DNA from: Protoeuglena noctilucae | Taxonomy: Eukaryota; Chlorophyta; Pedinophyceae; Marsupiomonadales; Marsupiomonadaceae | Assembly (NCBI GenBank): GCA_958009085.1 | Contig: OY253669.1 | Location: forward strand, 558,001-622,000 | DNA: 64,000 bases | Direction: 5' to 3' | In this document: one piece after another, positions 58,000 to 64,000 of the stretch | How the letters are laid out: every line of letters begins with the position of its first letter | Numbering within the stretch: the stretch's first letter is position 1 | Notes under the pieces: model-generated | The model's database searches: none | Told to the model about the DNA's origin: nothing | Seen by the model: only the letters and a program-made list of their open reading frames with translations | Translations under genes and position numbers: made by a program

Positions 58000-60711
58000 A
58001 TGTCCAGCCTGGCGTCGGTCTCGTTGGCCGTCGCGGCCCCCGCGTGGGCCGGCCGCAGGCCTGCTGCGTCGGTGGGAGCGCCCCGCTCGCAGGCCGTGGC
58101 CTCCCTGCTTTTGCATTCCCATTTGGACGTGTATGGCCTTCACCGCACGCCTCGGGCCGCGGTTGTCGCGTCGGCACAGGCAACGAAGGGTGAGCCGCCG
58201 GCTGGCGACGGGCTCCCTGGCAATGTCCGCGGAATCGGGCCACATCACGGTCATTTATAAAGTATGACGTCAGCTGGCGCAATCACATGTGAAGCATGCG
58301 GTGCTCGGGGTGCGAGGTGTGAGCTTTCCATGCTTCATCCGCTGCACGGGGGCCCTCCGGCGTGACGGTGCGACGACACGACTAACTGCAGCATTCACAA
58401 TGAGCGTGTAAAGATGTACAGTCTGTGTTTGGCAATTTCTGGGGCCGTCTCTCCGCGGCCCGTCCCTTGCGGGCACTCACGGACGCCTTTGGTGCCGTCC
58501 CGATTGCAGAGAAGGTGGACAAGCTTGTCGTCCAGCCAATTCAGAAGATCGAGGGGCACGTGAAGCTCCCGGGTTCCAAGTCCCTGTCGAATCGGTGCGT
58601 GGGCCGCCTTCCCTCGCCCCAGCTGCCGCAGCAGGAGCTTGTGCGCGCCGCGCATCACCGGGCTCTTACTGCGTCGTCGCCCTCAGCATCCTTCTTCTCG
58701 CTGCGCTGGCGGAGGGCACGACGACCGTGGAGAACCTGTTGGACTCCGACGACATCAGGTGACCAAGGGGAGGGCCACAGCCTGCACCAGCCTGGCTCTG
58801 TCAACCTGCTCCGACGCTGGCCAAGGGCGATATCCTGGGAGCCTGCTGCCGATGGAGAGCCTATGAAGCCTTCTGTTGCAGGTACATGGTGGGCGCCTTG
58901 AAGGACCTGGGGGTCGCAGTGGAGGAGGACTGGGCCAACAGCCGCATGGTCGTGCACGGTTGCGGGGGCACGTTCCCAGCCAAGGCGAGGCCTGCAGCTG
59001 ATGCGTAAGATGTGCTGACCAGCGCGCAGTTCCGTAGCCAAGCGTCCGCGCCGTGGCCTGGGATTTAGAACGACCCTTCCCCTCGGCGAGCCACAGGGTG
59101 CGGAGCTCTTCCTGGGGAATGCAGGCACTGCCATGCGGCCCCTCTGCGCGGCGGTGGCCGCGGCCGGAGAGGGCGTCTTCGTGCTGGACGGCGTGCAGCG
59201 CATGCGGGAGCGTCCCATCCAGGACCTGGTGGACGGCCTGGTGCAGCTGGGGGTCGAGGCGGAGTGCACGATGGGCACGGGATGCCCGCCCGTCCGCGTG
59301 GCGGCGCGGGGCCTGCCCACGGGGCGGGTGCAGCTGAAGGGTTCGGTGTCCTCGCAGTACTTGACGGGTGAGGGGCATGCCTAAGTTTTGTGGAGTCACT
59401 GGCATCGGCGAAGATGATGCACAAGCGTTGTCCCTTCTCTCGCAGCGCTGCTGATGGCGGCGCCGCTCTCCAAGGGCGACGAGGGCATCGAGATCGTCAT
59501 CACCGGTGAGCCATGCTGTTGGCCCCGCCGTGTGCCGGGAGCGGAGCAGACGTGCTGGCTGGCGCTCGGGATTCCAGCGGCTCGGTCCCTCCCGCCCACA
59601 GACGAACTTGTTTCCCAGCCGTACGTGGACATGACGATAAAGCTCATGGAGCGCTTTGGGTGAGGAAGGATGGGTGTGGATGTGAACGGCCAATTGCAAC
59701 CACGATGCGCGGGCCCCCGAACGACAGTCTTTCCCCGGTCCGCGCCTCAGGGTGAAAGTGGAACGCCTTGACGGCTTGCAGCACCTTCGCGTGCCCGGCA
59801 ACCAACGCTACGTGAGCCCCGGCACTGCGTACGTGGAGGGCGACGCCTCCAGGCAAGGCGCTGTCCTAGCTTGCGCGCCTGTGCGTCTGCTCAGCCCCCA
59901 TCCGCCGCGTCCATAATCCGCCGCGAGTCGCTCGCAGCGCTTCTTACTTCCTGGCCGGGGCGACCATCACGGGCGGCACGGTCACGGTCGAGGGCTGCGG
60001 CTCCGACTCGCTCCAGGGCGACGTCCGCTTCGCCGAGGTCATGGGTCTCATGGGGGCGCGGGTGGAGTGGCAGCCGTACGCCATCACCATCACGGGGCCC
60101 TCCGCGTTTGGGGAGAAGCTCAAGGCCGTGGACCACAACTGCAACGACATCCCAGACGCAGCAATGACCCTCGCAGTCGCGGCGCTCTTCGCGGAGGGCG
60201 TCACGACAATCCGGGACGTGTACAACTGGCGCGTCAAGGAGACGGAGGTGAGGGCCAGGGACGGACGACGCGTCGCGCGCCGTGGCTCTGTTCAAGAGAG
60301 GGTGCAACTACTGCTTCCCCCACGCGCCACTTGTTTACAGCGCATGAAGGCCATTGTGAACGAGCTGACGCGCCTGGGGATCAAGGTCACGGAGGGCCAC
60401 GACTTCTGTGTGGTCGAGGGCGCGGGAGGGAAGATCAAGGCCGGTGTCGAGGCGAGGGGATGCCGCGAGTCGCTAATGTCGGGGCAGCCACAGTGCTCTA
60501 CGAACCCTCTTTCTTCGAGGTTTCCGGCAAGACACAAAGGCAGCTGCCCCTGCCTCTTGCGCAGATCGAGACCTATGACGACCACCGCATGGCCATGGCG
60601 TTCGCGCTGGCGGCGTGCTCGGGGACTGCGGTCACCATCCTGGACCCGGGCTGCACCCGCAAGACCTTCCCGACGTACTGGGACGTGCTCCAGTCCGTCG
60701 CCAAGCACTGA
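58000..60711 (+). CDS. 3-phosphoshikimate 1-carboxyvinyltransferase (EPSP synthase, class I)
   Basis: EPSP synthase joins shikimate-3-phosphate and PEP in the plastid shikimate pathway. Exons are 58000-58189, 58510-58594, 58687-58758, 58882-58984, 59097-59367, 59446-59505, 59602-59659, 59751-59852, 59938-60247, 60341-60451 and 60565-60711, 502 residues. The first exon is a Ser/Ala/Arg-rich transit peptide ([18 protein letters not shown]). Then [20 protein letters not shown], the PEP-site motif [10 protein letters not shown] of class I enzymes, [26 protein letters not shown] and [16 protein letters not shown] follow in order. Gly and Pro of the [10 protein letters not shown] motif are the wild-type residues. 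Three introns use GC donors (58985, 59853, 60452); each is fixed by strong conservation on both sides. Confidence 0.97.
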
Positions 60712-60756
60712 CGCGTGTCGGATGACTGTCGGAATATGCGTTGAATCCAGTGGTTC

Positions 60757-61595
60757 TCAGCCCCCACCCGCCTCACTCCCTCGAGCGAGAATCCACTCCC
60801 ACACTGCCGGATCGACTGGCGTGACGGACTGCCGCGGGCGCCGTATCTGCGGGCACCGGCAGGCAGGGGCCTCGACGGCCGCGTGGCCAGGGGCGGTCGC
60901 GCGAGCTGCAGCAGATTCTCGCCAGAAAGAAGTCACGGAGCTGCGGGGGCGCGTCCTCTTGGCTGGCGGCCTGCTTGATGTCCTGAAGCGTCACCGGCCG
61001 CGGGAGTCGTCGCACAAACGTGACATCCACCGCGACCCATCTTGGCTTCTCGCGCGTGGACTTGGGGTCAAAGTACTTGTGACCTTCTTCGAACTGGGTG
61101 GGATCGGGGTACGCCTCGCGGGCTACCGTGCAGACGCCCACAACGGCCGGCACCTTGCAGCTGCTGCGCGCGAGGAGAGAACCGGGCTGCACGTGGATGC
61201 CGCACAGCCGCCTCGGCGCCTCCATGCGATGCACGTGAGGAACGCGCACGACACCTGTGGTAGAACAGCGCGTGGTCGCCAATGCGCATAGCCTTCAGGA
61301 CGTTTTTTGCCACGTGATTGCGCACCCCTTCCCACACGCCGCCCCCCTCGCCCCGCTCGAGGTCTTCTATGCTGTACTCGTCTGGCTCGCTCTGCGGGCA
61401 TCGTCTGAAAAGCCTCAGAGATCGCTCCCACGTATGAAAACCCATCGGGTCTGCACTCGCCTTGAGCAGGAACAGCGATGCTCTGTCATCAACGCTCCCC
61501 ACGCTCTGCGGCGCCTCGCGTTTCCGCTTGATGCCCATGACACTGCGAGTGCGTGCTAGCACTGCTACGCTCGATGACAAGCGGGAAGCCCGCAA
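60757..61595 (-). CDS. EVE-domain protein (THYN1-like)
   Basis: EVE domains belong to the PUA-like fold and bind modified bases in DNA or RNA. Exons are 61595 (or 61538) to 61461, 61391-61255, 61163-60923 and 60846-60757. The core reads LFLLK joined to [16 protein letters not shown], then [74 protein letters not shown] and finally [16 protein letters not shown]. Two of the three introns have GC donors (AAG|GCGAGT and CTG|GCGAGA), both needed to rebuild family blocks. The upstream Met adds 19 basic residues that may target mitochondria. It is convergent with EPSP synthase, 45 bases between stops. Confidence 0.9.
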
Positions 61596-61896
61596 CGCTT
61601 GGACACCGGGCGAAATGGGCGCTCTGGATGTGCAGGGCCGGAAGCGGCCAGGGGACGCGGCTCGGTAATCGAGCTACTCACATTCCGAACCATGTGTCTC
61701 GCTTCAAAGGCCACTCAGCGCCAAAAATCTGGCTGCCATGACACGTGCCAGCAAACGCAAGGGACAGGAGGCGTCGCCGGAGGTCGTACCGCGTGAAATC
61801 GCAGCGCCTCGGGTACTACGAATACAGAGTCACGCCGCGGGCAGTGCAGCGCAGGATCGAGGATCGAGGGCAGCCGGGGTGGGGCACTTGCACAGG
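61596..61896. other. Intergenic region between tandem (-) genes
   Basis: This lies between the EVE gene start and the stop of the next (-) gene upstream. No exon with good splice sites found. Confidence 0.4.
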
Positions 61897-62950
61897 TCAC
61901 GCCACCGCGCCGTTGTTCAGCGGCCTGCGGAGGATAGAGGTCTTGGCCCCAAACATGCGTGGCATCGTGTCGTGTCGGTCGCAAAGCGACGCGGGCGTCC
62001 CAGGCCCGGCCTCTGGGTTCCGCGGCATACTCGTCCGGGCCATGGAGAACCGCCCGGCTGCGAGCTCCTCGCTGTCCGGCTCCGGCCCCGTCCACGGCGC
62101 GGCCTCTGCGGTGGAAGGCGAGCCACGAATGAGCCCCTCTTGCGTCGATCCTCCGTTGGCTGGGATGGAGGCGACCGTGCGTGGGCGCACCTTCCAGCGG
62201 CTTGTTGTTCCTCATGTCCACGGTGGGGTTCATGCTAGCCATGAAGCCACGCATGGCCATGCCGACCGTGCGGAGGAGCCGCCACCGCCTCTTGGCCTCG
62301 GCGCGCCTGTCCAGGGACGTGCCGCGCGACAGGCGGCTGAAATCCATCTCCGTCGCAACGGACTGGGCCCCGGGGCCCGCGGACCCCGACGGCGCCACCT
62401 GCCCCTTCCTGCTAGCCTGTCGGCCGCTCCCGGATCGGAACGGCGCCTCCTCGTGGCTCCCCCGTGTTGCCAGGGACAGCGTGTTGCTGGGAGCATCGCG
62501 CAAGACCATGCTCGACGGCCGCTTGGGCACCTCCGACTCCGCGGCCACCGGGACCGTGGCACGGGCCTTCCCGTCCAAGCTGGCGCCGCTGACCCTCCCG
62601 TTGCCATTCCCACTCATCCGCTCGGGCGTCCCCGGGGTGATGTTCCTGCGTGTTTCAAGGGAAGGGGGGGAGGGGTAGTGCGAGGGGAAGGGGAGAGGTA
62701 GTCATGGTGCTCGTTCTCTGTCGCAAGCCGCTCCAAAGATGGGGGCCCGGCTAGCGTTGGTTGCTCACCGGCCCCATGCATCCCCTCGTGGAGCTTGCTT
62801 CGCCGGATTGCCGGGGACGGCGCTGGCGAAGGCAAGCATCTCGATCGCGTTCACAGCATCTGTGTTGAGGGTGCTGTTGGCCGTGTCGTGGCGCGACGGG
62901 TGCCCATGGCTGCCTTGGGGCGCCTCGGCACCGGGGACGGCCGGCGCCAT
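61897..62950 (-). CDS. Unrecognised basic, disordered protein
   Basis: Exons are 62950-62769, 62645-62191 and 62105-61897, 281 residues, with agreeing phases. It starts MAPAVPGAEAPQGSHGH and has a helical part (NTDAVNAIEMLAFASAVPG), a long Ser/Arg/Ala-rich stretch, then a basic helical block (AEAKRRWRLLRTVGMAMRG) with NPTVDMRNNKPLE. The end is Met/Pro-rich (MPRMFGAKTSILRRPLNN). No family recognised. More exons may lie upstream of 62950, since a CACGCAG acceptor precedes the chosen ATG by 18 bases. Confidence 0.55.
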
Positions 62951-63720
62951 TGCAGGCGCGCGTCGCCACTGCGTGGAGGAGAACGGACAGAGTCTGTGTC
63001 CGGGGTAAGGGGCTGGCGGGCACAGCGCAGCGGAAGATGGCACCAAATCCTTCCACCGAGGGCACGCATGTGCACTGCAATCGCTCGCATTCGTGCGGCG
63101 ACGCACGTGCGTCAACGGCGTGGGCCAAAGAGGCAACGCTAGCATCGGCGAGCCAAACGGAGCCTCGTCCCGGGGGGAAGAAGGCAGTCAATGTGCGTAG
63201 ATACGTGCATCCCCCTGGAGGACAACGCGGCCCCATGGCGTCGGCCACCCCACGCGCCGGAGACACGTGGGAACATGCTAGGCAGGACGGACATCGGGGC
63301 CCGCCAAAGCACGCGCGTTTGGGTTGGGCCACCCGAGGAAAGGGCAAGCGATCGCGGGCGGCCACTCCAAGCTATCAAATGGGCTTCGTTATGCAAGTCA
63401 CGTACCTGTGCTGGTGCGGATAGCCCGGCGCAGAAGCTGACTTCGCTTAGGGTCGCGGAACAAGTCGAGAAAGCACCGTGACGTCTACGCTGGCAATGCA
63501 CGCCAGGTTCATGGAGCTCTAGAAGCCGTGCACGGGCAATGACGGAGCGGTCCAGGACGTTCCACCTGACGTTCCACCGCCTGTCGCTGCAGCACAAGCT
63601 GCCCCTCAGGAGCTCGTGGACTGTTGGCTGTGATTCAACCCCCGTCAGGAGCCGGCTCGCATCACAACGCCACCTGATATGCGTTTGGGTGCTTTCCACC
63701 GACAGCGCTTCAGGAACCTG
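62951..63720. other. Long region without an assignable gene
   Basis: Several frames are open, and stretches such as 63560-63600 (-) look weakly coding, but no set of exons joins in phase. It may hold 5' exons of the gene ending at 61897 and the 3' UTR of the gene at the right edge. Confidence 0.4.
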
Positions 63721-64000
63721 TCATCCGCACTTCATCAGTGTCGATGCCACCTTGTCTGTGAGGTCCTTCAGCGCCACTGCCTGGGGACTGCCGGCGGGAG
63801 GTCGCCCCTTGCCCTTGGCCATCGCCGCCAGGGCTCCTTTGGCCTTGGCCAGCATGTCCGAAACTGCGAAGGCGACTCAACAGTACGCAGGGCGTCACAC
63901 AATGTCTGGCTCCAGTGGCCCCACGAGCAAAGGCCGCCCGCAGAGGGCCTCACCCGACACCCCGCCCTTGTCCTTGAGGGCGCACATCTTCTTGAGGGGC
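63721..64000 (-). CDS. C-terminal end of an unrecognised gene, cut by the window edge
   Basis: Two exons are visible: 64000-63954 (continuing outside) and 63863-63721, joined in phase 1 through GTGAGG and CGCAG sites. The encoded end is Lys-rich and helical: MCALKDKGGV, VSDMLAKAKGALAAMAKG, then VALKDLTDKVASTLMKCG and TGA. No family can be assigned from 62 residues. Confidence 0.6.

Overview
The window is nuclear DNA of a compact, very GC-rich, intron-rich eukaryote. Most likely it is a photosynthetic green alga of the chlorella-like (trebouxiophyte) kind. Evidence: a plant-type class I EPSP synthase with a transit-peptide-like first exon, thylakoid lumen protein TLP18.3, a RUS/DUF647 protein, plant-type sulfiredoxin, a plant-style CCCTAAA telomere motif used interstitially, and short introns (mostly 60-130 nt) in nearly every gene. 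The genus is an inference, since no marker RNA gene is present. I see no tRNA or rRNA gene, CRISPR array, transposon or virus-derived element. Genes alternate between strands and are tightly packed; some convergent stops lie 19-65 bases apart.

Layout. 1-5.3 kb: 3' part of tubulin cofactor D (+), a DTW-domain tRNA aminocarboxypropyltransferase (-), a glycine-rich membrane protein (+). 5.6-9.0 kb: a UPF0193/EVG1 ciliary-type protein (+), 5-formyltetrahydrofolate cyclo-ligase (-), a UPF0301/YqgE protein (+). 9.2-15.3 kb: a RING protein (-), two unrecognised coiled-coil-type proteins, a small membrane protein. 15.3-19.7 kb: RUS protein, cytochrome P450 and complex I subunit NDUFB10, all (-). 20-25.3 kb: a VTT/DedA membrane protein (+), sulfiredoxin (-), an unrecognised gene, and a secreted protein of four cysteine-rich modules (+). 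25.4-32 kb: a long IQ-motif protein (-), two small (+) genes, an EF-hand protein (-). 32.5-38.9 kb: APC3/CDC27 (+) and a GATA-plus-PHD-like regulator (-). 39.4-48.7 kb: autophagy protein ATG2 (+). 48.8-51.7 kb: a DnaQ-fold protein that appears to have lost its catalytic residues, and a membrane protein, both (-). 52-64 kb: TLP18.3 (+), DNMT2 with an overlapping upstream ORF (-), HEI10 (-), EPSP synthase (+), an EVE-domain protein (-) and two unrecognised genes (-).

No single pathway unites the window. It reads as ordinary euchromatin carrying housekeeping genes: microtubules, cell cycle, autophagy, tRNA modification, shikimate and folate metabolism, photosystem repair, meiosis.

The most striking signal is genome-wide in kind. 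About 22 of roughly 120 introns that I can fix by reading phase, many by family homology too, start with GC instead of GT, nearly all in the context AG|GCGAG, AG|GCAAG or AG|GCACG. Other items of interest are a TGATG-overlapping ORF pair that may be bicistronic, a tandem cysteine module family, a pseudo-exonuclease, coding exons of two convergent genes that overlap, and a perfect palindrome between two convergent stops. Exon coordinates below were derived by hand from phase-consistent splice sites; unresolved ends are marked.
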